Assembly: GCA_017504305.1 (NCBI GenBank)
Contig: JAFVRJ010000025.1
Span: 31,619-95,618, forward strand
Direction: 5' to 3'
Origin: Clostridia bacterium
GTDB taxonomy: Bacteria; Bacillota; Clostridia; Christensenellales; DTU072
Length of the DNA stretch: 64,000 bases
Shown piece by piece: positions 27,347-35,768 of this stretch; positions within the stretch are counted from its first letter, which is position 1; the number at the start of each line of letters is the position of its first letter. Under the pieces are notes generated by a model. That model made no database searches. It had not been told where the DNA came from and saw only the letters and a program-made list of their open reading frames with translations. The position numbers and the translations under genes are program-made.

Positions 27347-28072
27347 ATGATAAAAGAACACGAAGAGATTTTTGACCTTGAATGCGAGGGACTTAAGATA
27401 ATCCAAAGCGCTAAAGGCTATGCCTTTACGACGGACGCGGTACTGCTTGCAAACACCGTACGCGCTTACAAAAAGGAGCGTGTAGTTGAGCTTGGATCGG
27501 GTTCTGCGGTAATTTCATTATTGCTTTCCAAAAAGACTCCCGCAAAAGAGATAATCGGTATCGAAGTGCAACCGCGTCTTGCCGACATGGCAACAAGATC
27601 GGTTGTTCTTAACGAGCTTACCGATAGGGTTAGGATCGTAAACGTGGATATGAAGCTTGCGCCCAAAACCATTGGAGTAGGTTACGACGTAGTGTGCGTA
27701 AATCCGCCCTACATGGAGTATGACGGCGACGTAGAAAGTGCAACGGAAATCGATATTTGCAAACGTGAAGTGCTCATTACTCTAAAAGAGGTAGTTGAGG
27801 TAGCGTCAAAGCTACTAAAATACGGCGGAAGATTTTACGTTATAGTAAAAGCGGAGCGCCTTACCGACCTTATAAGCGCAATGCGAGAGTATGGTATAGA
27901 GCCGAAATCGTTAATTCCCGTGCAACCGACTATTAAAAAGGATATCGATACCATCATAGTCGAGGGCCGTAGGAGCGGAAACCCCGGAATAAAGATATAT
28001 AAACCACTCGTAATATGCAACGAGGACGGTAGCTACACCCCTGAAGTAGAGGCAATGTACAGAAATGAGTAA
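27347..28072 (+). CDS. tRNA1(Val) adenine-N6 methyltransferase family (TrmN6/YabB)
   Basis: A 241-residue SAM-dependent N6-adenine methyltransferase. It shows a Rossmann SAM loop (VVELGSGSAVISLLL), the acidic IGIEVQ loop and the NPPYMEY catalytic motif of N6-adenine methylases. Relatives (E. coli YfiC/TrmN6, Bacillus YabB) modify A37 of tRNA. The gene overlaps rsmI by 8 nt; the same pairing (yabB-yazA-yabC) occurs in Bacillus, here without the GIY-YIG gene yazA between. There is no Shine-Dalgarno, and the promoter ends 6 nt before the ATG, so translation is probably leaderless. Confidence 0.88.
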   Translation: MIKEHEEIFDLECEGLKIIQSAKGYAFTTDAVLLANTVRAYKKERVVELGSGSAVISLLLSKKTPAKEIIGIEVQPRLADMATRSVVLNELTDRVRIVNVDMKLAPKTIGVGYDVVCVNPPYMEYDGDVESATEIDICKREVLITLKEVVEVASKLLKYGGRFYVIVKAERLTDLISAMREYGIEPKSLIPVQPTIKKDIDTIIVEGRRSGNPGIKIYKPLVICNEDGSYTPEVEAMYRNE

Positions 28073-28871
28073 AGGAACTTTATACGTAGTAGGAACACCT
28101 ATAGGCAACCTTGGCGACATAACGTTTAGGGCGGTTGAAACGCTTAAGGCGGTTGATTTGATTGCGTGTGAAGATACTCGTCATACTCGCATATTGCTTG
28201 ATAGATTCGAGATAAAAAAGCCCCTTGTAAGCTATTATAAGCAAAAGGAACGCGAGGGTACCGAAAAGATTTTAGAGCATCTCGAAATGGGTAAAAACGT
28301 AGCTTTAGTTACCGATGCCGGTACGCCTTGCGTATCGGATCCGGGTGCTATACTTGTTAACGAGTGCATTAACAGCGGTTATGAAGTGCTATCGGTACCC
28401 GGCCCAAGTGCGCTGACTACTGCCTATTCGGTAAGTGGTGTTTGCAATCCTCGATTTGCCTTTATCGGCTTTTTGCCGGAGAAGAACTCCGATAAAAACA
28501 AGTTGATGGAGGAGGTTGCCAACTATAATATTCCTACCGTATATTACTGCGCTCCTCACGATCTTGATCGTACCATAAATTATTTATACGAAAAGCTTGG
28601 CGATAGATCTCTTACCGTTGTTAAGGAATTAACAAAACTTCATGAAACCGTTTATAAAGGAACTCTTGCTAACGTGGATATTAGCAACGATAAAGGCGAG
28701 TTCATATTGATAGTAGAGCCTGTAATCAAGGAAAAAGAAGAAATAGACGTTGAGTTTGAACTTAAAACTCTTATTGAGTCAGGTTTAAGTAAGTCCGAGG
28801 CGGTTAAGGCCGTAGCAAAACTACACAATATTAAGAAAAACGACGTTTACGCCGTTGCCGTTAAGTTATAA
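28065..28871 (+). CDS. rsmI: 16S rRNA (cytidine1402-2'-O)-methyltransferase
   Basis: RsmI methylates the 2'-OH of C1402 in the decoding centre of 16S rRNA. The 268-residue protein is a tetrapyrrole-methylase-fold enzyme: LYVVGTPIGNLGDITFRAVETL at the start (family signature region), CEDTRHTRILL, ALVTDAGTPCVSDPG, VPGPSAL and GFLPEK. Its C-terminus KSEAVKAVAKLHNIKKNDVYAVAV is the usual helical tail. It overlaps the upstream methyltransferase gene by 8 nt and meets spmB tail to tail with an 11-nt overlap. Confidence 0.96.
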   Translation: MSKGTLYVVGTPIGNLGDITFRAVETLKAVDLIACEDTRHTRILLDRFEIKKPLVSYYKQKEREGTEKILEHLEMGKNVALVTDAGTPCVSDPGAILVNECINSGYEVLSVPGPSALTTAYSVSGVCNPRFAFIGFLPEKNSDKNKLMEEVANYNIPTVYYCAPHDLDRTINYLYEKLGDRSLTVVKELTKLHETVYKGTLANVDISNDKGEFILIVEPVIKEKEEIDVEFELKTLIESGLSKSEAVKAVAKLHNIKKNDVYAVAVKL

Positions 28872-29367
28872 ATCGACATAGCGCGCAAGCTACAACGGCA
28901 CCAATAAACGTAGCAATAAGGGAGATGGCAACCGCCACTCCCGTTTTTTTATCTTCGGTAACGCTAAAGTACACCGCGCTTACGTAAAAGATTGTTTCGG
29001 TACTGCCCATTATTACGCTTGCGCACAGTCCCACGTAGCTATCGGCGCCGTACGTCTTATAAATATTTTCGAGCATAGCTATACTTCCGCTCCCCGATAA
29101 CGGACGTATAACTAATAATTCAATCAGCTCTTTCGGTATCCCAAGATACGTAAATATGGGAGAAACCACTTTTGCAATCAATTCAGAGGCACCGCTTACA
29201 CGTAGTAGTTCTATGGCGATAAATACTGCACACAAGTATGGGATAAGCTGTATCGTCAGTTTGACAGCTTCGCTTATACCTTCGACTAAACTATCGAATA
29301 AATTTATCTTTTTTATGACGCTGATGGTAAAGGTGGATATTAAAACTATCGGGATCAAGTAGCTCAT
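28861..29367 (-). CDS. spmB: Spore maturation protein B
   Basis: SpmB is a small membrane protein that works with SpmA in spore core dehydration. The 168-residue protein has about four to five hydrophobic segments and the nucleoside-recognition (Gate) domain motifs RPLSGSGSIAML and GSTETIFYV, which are highly conserved in SpmB. Its start overlaps the stop of spmA by 4 nt. The 3' end overlaps rsmI on the other strand by 11 nt. Together with spoVT it shows that this is an endospore former, or descends from one. Confidence 0.95.
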   Translation of the reverse strand: MSYLIPIVLISTFTISVIKKINLFDSLVEGISEAVKLTIQLIPYLCAVFIAIELLRVSGASELIAKVVSPIFTYLGIPKELIELLVIRPLSGSGSIAMLENIYKTYGADSYVGLCASVIMGSTETIFYVSAVYFSVTEDKKTGVAVAISLIATFIGAVVACALCRFIT

Positions 29368-29894
29368 GATTTTACAAAAACCTTAACGAGTACAACTGCT
29401 ATAATCGTCGTTAAAACGGTGGCAATCAACGACGGAAGTATTACGTCTTTTATGCCACCGGCGTTTGCTCGCAGTCCTATGACGGTAGTAGGTATTAGTT
29501 GTAATGAGGTTGAATTCAAAACGACAAGCATAATTCTATTCTTTTTGTTGGTCATGCTTTTCATTGCATCAAGTCCCGATGGGGTGGCGGCGCCACCCAT
29601 GCCCAATAGGTTTGCCGATAGGTTGAGGCTCAAGTGCGAATAGGCGTTGTTATTTTCATCTGGGAAAAGTCTTTTATTTATTGGGGTAAGTAGCTTGCCC
29701 ACCTTACGGCTTATTCCGCTTTTTTCAAAAATTTTTGTAATTGGTATCCAAGTAGCGTATACCGTAAAAAGCGTTGGTATAAAGGCAATTGTGTTTTTGC
29801 CACCATCCATATATGCCGGCAAAAGGGCGGTAGGACTTTCGAGAGTTATTAGCACGGTGGCGCAAAGGTATATGGCAAGGAGCAAAAAATTCAT
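29364..29894 (-). CDS. spmA: Spore maturation protein A
   Basis: SpmA is the partner of SpmB. The protein has four or five membrane segments and the conserved region LSLNLSANLLGMGGAATPSG (one turn of the Gate domain), then STSLQLIPTTVIGLRA, matching Bacillus SpmA. I prefer the ATG at 29894 (176 residues). A GTG at 29918 is in frame but adds an odd charged VRVRV leader, and neither site has a clear Shine-Dalgarno. The gene is divergent from uxuA with a very short shared control region. Confidence 0.9.
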   Translation of the reverse strand: MNFLLLAIYLCATVLITLESPTALLPAYMDGGKNTIAFIPTLFTVYATWIPITKIFEKSGISRKVGKLLTPINKRLFPDENNNAYSHLSLNLSANLLGMGGAATPSGLDAMKSMTNKKNRIMLVVLNSTSLQLIPTTVIGLRANAGGIKDVILPSLIATVLTTIIAVVLVKVFVKS

Positions 29895-29936
29895 AATAAA
29901 TATTACGCGCACGCGCACATTTTATTACATTTGCTA

Positions 29937-29965
29937 TTGATTTCACTTTTTCGCTGTGTTAAAAT
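29937..29965 (+). promoter_or_regulatory. Promoter of the uxu cluster
   Basis: TTGATT (29937-29942), 17 nt, TAAAAT (29960-29965). The uxuA ATG lies 7 nt further on, at the expected transcription start. Confidence 0.6.
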
Positions 29966-29971
29966 ATTGCT

Positions 29972-31015
29972 ATGAAAATGACTTTTAGATGGTATGGTCC
30001 CAGCGACAGCATACAAATTGAGAAAATAGCACAAATCCCCGCAGTCGAAGGTGTTGTTTCGGCAGTATACGGGGTACCCGTCGGCGAAGTCTGGAGCGAA
30101 GAAGCAATCGTCGCTCTAAAAAACACCGCAAACGCCAGCGGCTTGACTTTCGAGGTTGTAGAATCCGTTCCCGTACACGAGGATATCAAGCTCGGAGCAC
30201 CCACTCGCGATAGGCTTATTGCTAACTATTGTGAGAACGTTCGTAGGCTTGCAAAGTACGGCGTAAAATGCATTTGCTACAACTTTATGCCCGTATTCGA
30301 TTGGCTTCGTAGCGAAATGGAACGTCCTTTAGAAGATGGTTCGACGGCTCTTGCATACGACGAGCAAACCGTGCTTGCTCTTAATCCTCTTAAAACCACT
30401 CTTTCCTTACCCGGTTGGGACGAGAGTTACACCCACGAGGAAATGGTAGGGCTTTTGAAAGCCTACGAGAATATCGACCAAGATAAGTTATTTGATAACT
30501 TAAAGTACTTCCTCGATAGAGTTATTCCGGTAGCCGAGGAGTGTGACGTCCTTATGGCAATCCATCCTGACGATCCGCCGTGGGGCATTTTTGGCTTACC
30601 TCGTATCATTACCGATAAGGAAAACCTCCAAAGATTTTTAGATTTGTATCCCTCGAAGTATAACGGTGTTACTTTCTGTACCGGTAGCTGGGGCGCAAGC
30701 CAATATAACGACTTGCTCGAAATGATCAAGATTGCAAAGGGACGTATCCACTTTGCTCACTTACGCAACATCAAGCACACCGGTCCTCGTAAGTTTGAAG
30801 AAAGCGGTCACCTTACATCAAAGGGAAGCCTCGATATGTACGAGATCGTTAAAGCCCTTCTTGAAGGCGGTTTCGACGGCTACGTTCGTCCCGACCACGG
30901 CAGGATGATTTGGGGCGAAACCGGCAAGCCCGGCTACGGCTTATACGATAGGGCACTTGGTGCAATGTATCTTTACGGTTTATTCGAAGCTGTAGAGCAA
31001 GAACTTAAAAAATAA
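29972..31015 (+). CDS. uxuA: Mannonate dehydratase
   Basis: UxuA dehydrates D-mannonate to 2-keto-3-deoxygluconate in the hexuronate pathway. The 347-residue TIM-barrel protein starts MKMTFRWYGPSDSI and shows the metal-binding and catalytic signatures IHPDDPPWGIFGLPRI, TFCTGSWGA, HFAHLRNI and VRPDHGRMIWGE. Length is normal. There is no Shine-Dalgarno and the promoter ends 6 nt upstream, so the mRNA is probably leaderless. It leads five same-strand genes with 2-26 nt gaps. The upstream step (uronate isomerase UxaC) and the KDG kinase and aldolase are not in the window. Confidence 0.96.
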   Translation: MKMTFRWYGPSDSIQIEKIAQIPAVEGVVSAVYGVPVGEVWSEEAIVALKNTANASGLTFEVVESVPVHEDIKLGAPTRDRLIANYCENVRRLAKYGVKCICYNFMPVFDWLRSEMERPLEDGSTALAYDEQTVLALNPLKTTLSLPGWDESYTHEEMVGLLKAYENIDQDKLFDNLKYFLDRVIPVAEECDVLMAIHPDDPPWGIFGLPRIITDKENLQRFLDLYPSKYNGVTFCTGSWGASQYNDLLEMIKIAKGRIHFAHLRNIKHTGPRKFEESGHLTSKGSLDMYEIVKALLEGGFDGYVRPDHGRMIWGETGKPGYGLYDRALGAMYLYGLFEAVEQELKK

Positions 31016-31032
31016 CCATTTAGGAGAAATAA

Positions 31033-31878
31033 ATGAAGCGCTATAACATTAATTTAGAAGGTAAAAACATTGCTATAACCGGCGCCGCCGGCGCAATTTG
31101 CGGTCAGTTTGCAATAGAGCTTGCAAAGGTCGGCGCTAAAGTAGCACTCCTTGATATAAATCTTGAAAAGGCTCAAGAAGTAGCCGATCAAATCAACGCA
31201 AACGGCGGTTTTGCGCGCGCATACTATGCAAACGTTCTTTCTCGCGAGAGCTTGGACGAGTGCTATGAGAAAGTCATTGCCGATTTCGGTTATATAAATC
31301 TTCTCATCAACGGTGCAGGCGGTAATCACCCCTCGGCAACCACCGATAAAGAGTATTATGAAAAGGGCGATATATTAGACGAAACCGTTAAGTCTTTCTT
31401 TGAGCTACCAGATGCTCCCATCCGTAAGATTTTCGACCTTAACTTCACCTCTATTTTGTTAACCACTCAAGCGTTTGCAAAGGGTATGGTTGAAAGCGGT
31501 GGTAACGTCATTAATATTAGCTCCATGAACGCATATCGTCCTCTCACCAAAATCCCTGCCTATAGCGCGGCTAAATCGGCTGTTTCCAACTTTACCCAAT
31601 GGCTTGCAGTACACTTTGCAGGCGTTGGTATTAGGGTAAACGGCATTGCTCCCGGCTTCTTCGTTGGCAACCAAAACAGGGGATTGCTCTATAACGATAA
31701 GGGCGAACTTACCCCACGTTCACATAAAATTATTTCTCATACGCCTCTTGGCAGATTCGGCGAGCTTGACGAGCTCATCGGCACGTTATTATGGCTTTGT
31801 GACGACGAATTTAGCGGATTCGTTACCGGCATAGTAGTGCCTGTTGACGGTGGCTTCTCTGCCTATTCTGGCGTATAA
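31033..31878 (+). CDS. uxuB: D-mannonate oxidoreductase, SDR type
   Basis: This 281-residue short-chain dehydrogenase is of the Bacillus UxuB (YjmF) type, which interconverts D-fructuronate and D-mannonate with NAD(H). It has the Rossmann loop TGAAGAICG (with Ala/Cys at places usually Gly), NGAGG, the catalytic Ser in NISSMNAY, the YSAAK motif and PVDGGFSAYSGV at the C-terminus. The long loop around ATTDKEYYEKGDILDE is typical of this subgroup. It follows uxuA after 17 nt with AGGAG, and the pairing supports the substrate. Confidence 0.9.
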   Translation: MKRYNINLEGKNIAITGAAGAICGQFAIELAKVGAKVALLDINLEKAQEVADQINANGGFARAYYANVLSRESLDECYEKVIADFGYINLLINGAGGNHPSATTDKEYYEKGDILDETVKSFFELPDAPIRKIFDLNFTSILLTTQAFAKGMVESGGNVINISSMNAYRPLTKIPAYSAAKSAVSNFTQWLAVHFAGVGIRVNGIAPGFFVGNQNRGLLYNDKGELTPRSHKIISHTPLGRFGELDELIGTLLWLCDDEFSGFVTGIVVPVDGGFSAYSGV

Positions 31879-31904
31879 TACGATAACTTTGGAGGGATAT
31901 TCAA

Positions 31905-32831
31905 ATGAAAGTTACGATTTCCGGTTTTTATGATGAAGTTAGCACCTCTTTAGATGCACAAATCGCTTTAGTCAACGAGCTTGGCGAACAGTATATTTGT
32001 CCCCGTATCGTTGACGGCAAAAACATTGCGGATTATACCGTAGAGGAGTTCGCTGAAAAAATTAAGCCGAGACTTGATAAATACGGCATTAAGTTTAGCT
32101 CTATCGGTAGCCCCATTGGTAAAATTGATATAAGCGATCAAGTTGCTTACGAAAAACAACTTAAGCAACTCGAGGAGCTTGTTAAGATCTGTGCGCTTAT
32201 GGATTGCAAATATATAAGAATGTTCTCTTTCTTTATGCCTAAAGATTGCGATCCCGCAAAATACCGCGATGCAGTTATTGAAAAGCTCAACGGATACCTT
32301 AAGGTAGTCGAAGGCACCGACGTGGTTTTACTACACGAAAATGAAAAAGAAATCTACGGCGACGTATACGAACGTTGCTTGGATTTATACCATACAATCA
32401 ATCATCCGCAATTCAAGCTCATCTACGATGCATCCAACTATATTCAAGTCGGTTGCAATCCCAATGAAGCATACGATGCAGTCAAAGATTACGTCGTATA
32501 CTATCACATGAAAGATTGCGATGCAGCTACTAAAGTAGAGGTTCCGCTTGGACTCGGCGACACTTACTACGGCGCGATTTTTGCAGATCTCGAAGCTCGT
32601 GGTTTCGAAGGATTTATGACTTTAGAACCCCACACGGCAAAGTACGCCATTGGCAGAAGGGTATTCGGCTTCTTACCTTTCCTCAAATTCGTAAAGCCTG
32701 ATTTCTATAAGGGCTTTAAACTCATCGATAAAAAACTCGGATATTCGTTATTTAAGAAAGTTACCTTGAAGGACGTATTCGTACTACAATATAACAACCT
32801 CAAAAACTTCTTGCAAAAGGCAGGTAAATAG
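31905..32831 (+). CDS. Sugar isomerase/epimerase-like TIM barrel (AP endonuclease family 2)
   Basis: A 308-residue xylose-isomerase-like TIM barrel. Probable metal ligands are Glu in LLHENE, Asp in IYDASN, His in YYHMKDCD and Glu in TLEPHTA. This superfamily contains ketose epimerases, inosose dehydratases, 3-keto-sugar lyases and nucleases, so the reaction cannot be named. After residue 250 a 50-residue tail (KFVKPDFYKGFKLIDKK and on) extends beyond the barrel. It is 2 nt upstream of a Gfo/Idh/MocA oxidoreductase gene, and that pair often acts together on sugars or inositols. GGAGGG precedes the start. Confidence 0.85.
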   Translation: MKVTISGFYDEVSTSLDAQIALVNELGEQYICPRIVDGKNIADYTVEEFAEKIKPRLDKYGIKFSSIGSPIGKIDISDQVAYEKQLKQLEELVKICALMDCKYIRMFSFFMPKDCDPAKYRDAVIEKLNGYLKVVEGTDVVLLHENEKEIYGDVYERCLDLYHTINHPQFKLIYDASNYIQVGCNPNEAYDAVKDYVVYYHMKDCDAATKVEVPLGLGDTYYGAIFADLEARGFEGFMTLEPHTAKYAIGRRVFGFLPFLKFVKPDFYKGFKLIDKKLGYSLFKKVTLKDVFVLQYNNLKNFLQKAGK

Positions 32832-32833
32832 TT

Positions 32834-33982
32834 ATGCAAAAATTAAGATACGGTATCATAGGAATCGGTAAACAAGGTTCCAAGTACTGCTATATTCTTA
32901 CAAAAGGACTTGTTAAGAACGGCGAATTGGTAGCCGTTTGCGATATAGCGGAAGACCGCAAAAAATGGGCGGAAGAAAAGCTTTGCAACCAAGGTATTAA
33001 GTTCTTTGACGATTATAAAGAACTTATCGATTCCGGTATTTGTGATGCGGTTTTGGTAGAAACACCTCACTATGATCACGCGGTAATAGCAACTTATGCT
33101 ATTTCCAAGGGTGTTCATACCCTCATAGATAAGCCTGCAGGCGTATACACAAAAGCTATAAGAGAGCTTAACGAGTACGCTGCATCCAAGCCCGAGGTTT
33201 GCTTTGGTATAATGTATAACCAACGCACTAATCCTCTTTACAAGTACGCTAAAGAGCTTGTTGATAGCAATAGGCTTGGCGAGCTTAAAAGAATCAATTG
33301 GATTATTACCGATTGGTATCGTCCTCAAGCATACTATGACCAAGGCGGTTGGAGAGGCACTTGGGGCGGTGAAGGTGGTGGTGTATTAATCAACCAATGT
33401 CCCCACCAATTAGACCTATTCCAATGGCTCGGCGGTATGCCCAAGAGCATCCGCGGATACGCTCAAGAGGGCAAGAACCGCAATATAGCAGTTGAAAATG
33501 ACGTTACCGCTTATATGGAGTATGATAACGGCGCAACCGGTATATTTATTACTTCCACCCACGACTTCCCCGGCACCAACCGTTTGGAAATCGACGGCGA
33601 CAAGGGTAAGATCGTAATCGAGGGCAACAAGCTTGAGTTCACTGAGCTTGAAGTTGGAGAAAAGGAATTCAACGCAACCAACAAGAAGTTCATGCCCAAG
33701 ATTCCTTCTAAAAAGATCGTTAAGAAGATGTCCAGATTAAGAGAAGGTTATATGTACCTGTTCGAGCAACACACGGGTATCATCCGCAACTTTACCAATC
33801 ACGTCCTTAACGGCGATAAGCTTATCGCTCCGGGATGTGAAGGTATAAGGGGATTAACCATATCTAACGCAATACATCTATCAAGTTGGCTTGGCAAAGC
33901 GGTAGAGCTTCCCATCGATGAAGAAGCTTACATCGCAGAGCTTAACAAGCGCATTGAAAAAGAAAAAGAAAACAATAAATAA
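32834..33982 (+). CDS. Gfo/Idh/MocA family NAD(P)-dependent oxidoreductase
   Basis: A 382-residue protein with an N-terminal Rossmann fold (YGIIGIGKQGSKY, VAVCDIAEDR), the catalytic Lys in LIDKPAGVYTKA, and the C-terminal alpha/beta domain with NQCPHQLDLFQWLGG holding the catalytic His. These enzymes oxidise or reduce hydroxyls of sugars, inositols or glycosides. The partner isomerase/lyase-type protein just upstream, the uronate enzymes and the glucosidase suggest a sugar derivative or glycoside as substrate. No transporter or regulator is in the cluster. The C-terminus is rich in Lys and Glu. Confidence 0.88.
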   Translation: MQKLRYGIIGIGKQGSKYCYILTKGLVKNGELVAVCDIAEDRKKWAEEKLCNQGIKFFDDYKELIDSGICDAVLVETPHYDHAVIATYAISKGVHTLIDKPAGVYTKAIRELNEYAASKPEVCFGIMYNQRTNPLYKYAKELVDSNRLGELKRINWIITDWYRPQAYYDQGGWRGTWGGEGGGVLINQCPHQLDLFQWLGGMPKSIRGYAQEGKNRNIAVENDVTAYMEYDNGATGIFITSTHDFPGTNRLEIDGDKGKIVIEGNKLEFTELEVGEKEFNATNKKFMPKIPSKKIVKKMSRLREGYMYLFEQHTGIIRNFTNHVLNGDKLIAPGCEGIRGLTISNAIHLSSWLGKAVELPIDEEAYIAELNKRIEKEKENNK

Positions 33983-33992
33983 GGAGATAACT

Positions 33993-35666
33993 ATGAAGAC
34001 CGGTTGGTACAAAGATGCAGTATTCTATCAAATTTATCCCCGCAGTTTCTGCGACTCTAACGGCGACGGTATCGGCGATATCAGAGGTATAATTTCCAAG
34101 TTGGATTACCTTAAAGATCTTGGCGTAAACGCTGTATGGCTTTCGCCCGTATATAAAACTCCTAACGACGATAACGGTTACGATATCTCCGATTATAGGG
34201 ACATAAACCCCGAGTTTGGTACCCTCGACGATTGGAAAGAGATGATCGCAGGTATGCACGAGCGTGGCATTAAACTTGTTATGGACCTTGTTGTTAACCA
34301 TACTTCTGACGAGCACTACTGGTTCCAAGAATCTCGCAAGAGCAAGGATAACCCGTACCGTGATTACTATATTTGGCGTAAAGGCAGAGGCAAGAACGGC
34401 AAGCGTCCTCCCAACAACTGGTCCTCTCGTTTCGTAGGTCCGGCATGGGATTACGACGAGCAAACCGGCGAGTGGTATCTCCACCTTTTCAGCAAAAAGC
34501 AACCCGACCTCAATTGGGATAACCCCAAAGTAAGACAAGAGGTTATTGATATTTGTAACTATTGGTTCGAGCTTGGCGTAGACGGCTTCCGCTGTGACGT
34601 TATTACTTACGTTTCCAAGGTAGCAGGACTACCCAACGGCAAGTGGAATCCCGTTATGTGCGGTGATGAGCACTTTGTATTGGGACCCAATATTCACGAG
34701 TATTTGCACCAAGTAAATCAAGAATCTTGGTCCAAGTACGATACCATGATAGTTGGTGAAGCTATCGGTTGTAAGTACGTAGACGCTCCCTCCATTATAG
34801 CTGAAAGCCGTCAAGAACTCGATAGTGCTATCACTTTCGAATTGATGGAAGTCGATATGTGGATGAACTTCTTCCCCTTGAAGTTGAACCTCCCCAAATT
34901 CAAAGCAGTACAACGCGGATGGCAAAATCTCCCCAAAGAGTGCTGGAATACTTTGTATTACGAAAACCACGATCAACCTCGCTCCATAACCCGTTACGGC
35001 AACGGTTACGGTATATACCGTAAAGAGCTTGGCAAGATGCTTGCGGTATCTTACTTTATGCTCCGCGGTACTCCGTATATTTACGAAGGTCAAGAAATCG
35101 GTATGACCAATATTGCTCTTAAGCAAGAAGAGTATATTGACATCATGGCAACCCGTATCTTCAGCATTATCGGCAAGGTAGCACCTTTCCTTATGCCTGT
35201 TGCACGTTGGGCAATGAGCAAGCGCGCAAGAGACCATGCACGTACACCTATGCAATGGGAAGATAAGACCGGCGGTGGCTTTACTACCGGTAAGCCTTGG
35301 ATGAAGATCAACCGCAACCTCGGCGAAATCAACGTTGCAAACGATCTCAAGAACGAAAACTCTATACTTAACTTCTATAAGAAGTTAATCGAGTTCCGTA
35401 AAGGCAACGAAGTTATCCGTGACGGCGAGTATATCGAGTACTTCCCCAACCACAAGAAGGTATATTGCTACGAGCGTAAACTTGGTAGCCACCGTTACAT
35501 AGTAATTTGTAACTTCGCTGAAAAGAACGTAAGCTTGAACGTTGATAAGATCCCCGCATCCCGTGGCGCAAACCTTATCATGTGCAACTGGAAGGGACAA
35601 GACGAAACTCTTGGCGACTCCATCCGTTTGCGTCCTTACGAAGCTTGCATCTTCGAGATTAAATAA
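33993..35666 (+). CDS. Alpha-glucosidase, GH13 (oligo-1,6-glucosidase type)
   Basis: A 557-residue cytoplasmic glycoside hydrolase (no signal peptide). GH13 motifs: FYQIYPRSFCDSNGDG, DLVVNHTSDEH, GFRCDVI with the nucleophile Asp, VGEAIG with the acid/base Glu and YENHDQPR. The HARTPMQW box and overall order are those of oligo-1,6-glucosidase/alpha-glucosidase (subfamily 31-like). Before that box lies a hydrophobic stretch, IFSIIGKVAPFLMPVARW, which is longer than I expect. The start is the ATG at 33993 behind AAGGAGATAACT; an upstream in-frame ATG would overlap the previous gene by 65 nt. It probably hydrolyses short alpha-glucosides taken up whole. Confidence 0.93.
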   Translation: MKTGWYKDAVFYQIYPRSFCDSNGDGIGDIRGIISKLDYLKDLGVNAVWLSPVYKTPNDDNGYDISDYRDINPEFGTLDDWKEMIAGMHERGIKLVMDLVVNHTSDEHYWFQESRKSKDNPYRDYYIWRKGRGKNGKRPPNNWSSRFVGPAWDYDEQTGEWYLHLFSKKQPDLNWDNPKVRQEVIDICNYWFELGVDGFRCDVITYVSKVAGLPNGKWNPVMCGDEHFVLGPNIHEYLHQVNQESWSKYDTMIVGEAIGCKYVDAPSIIAESRQELDSAITFELMEVDMWMNFFPLKLNLPKFKAVQRGWQNLPKECWNTLYYENHDQPRSITRYGNGYGIYRKELGKMLAVSYFMLRGTPYIYEGQEIGMTNIALKQEEYIDIMATRIFSIIGKVAPFLMPVARWAMSKRARDHARTPMQWEDKTGGGFTTGKPWMKINRNLGEINVANDLKNENSILNFYKKLIEFRKGNEVIRDGEYIEYFPNHKKVYCYERKLGSHRYIVICNFAEKNVSLNVDKIPASRGANLIMCNWKGQDETLGDSIRLRPYEACIFEIK

Positions 35667-35683
35667 TTTAAATAACCAAAAAC

Positions 35684-35722
35684 CTCAAACAACCTAAACT
35701 GCAATGGTTTAGGTTGTTTGAG
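35684..35722 (+). terminator. Perfect 16-bp hairpin between the glucosidase gene and metF
   Basis: CTCAAACAACCTAAAC (35684-35699) pairs fully with 35707-35722 around a 7-nt loop. Only TTAACTAAAG follows, with no T tract, so it may act as a weak terminator, an mRNA stabiliser or a control element for metF. Confidence 0.6.
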
Positions 35723-35768
35723 TTAACTAAAGACCACATAGGCCGTATATCTTTATGGAGGATATCGT

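Noticed and set aside
35667..35768. SAM riboswitch upstream of metF
   Set aside because: The gap holds one simple perfect hairpin and no conserved S-box elements; it is also too short.
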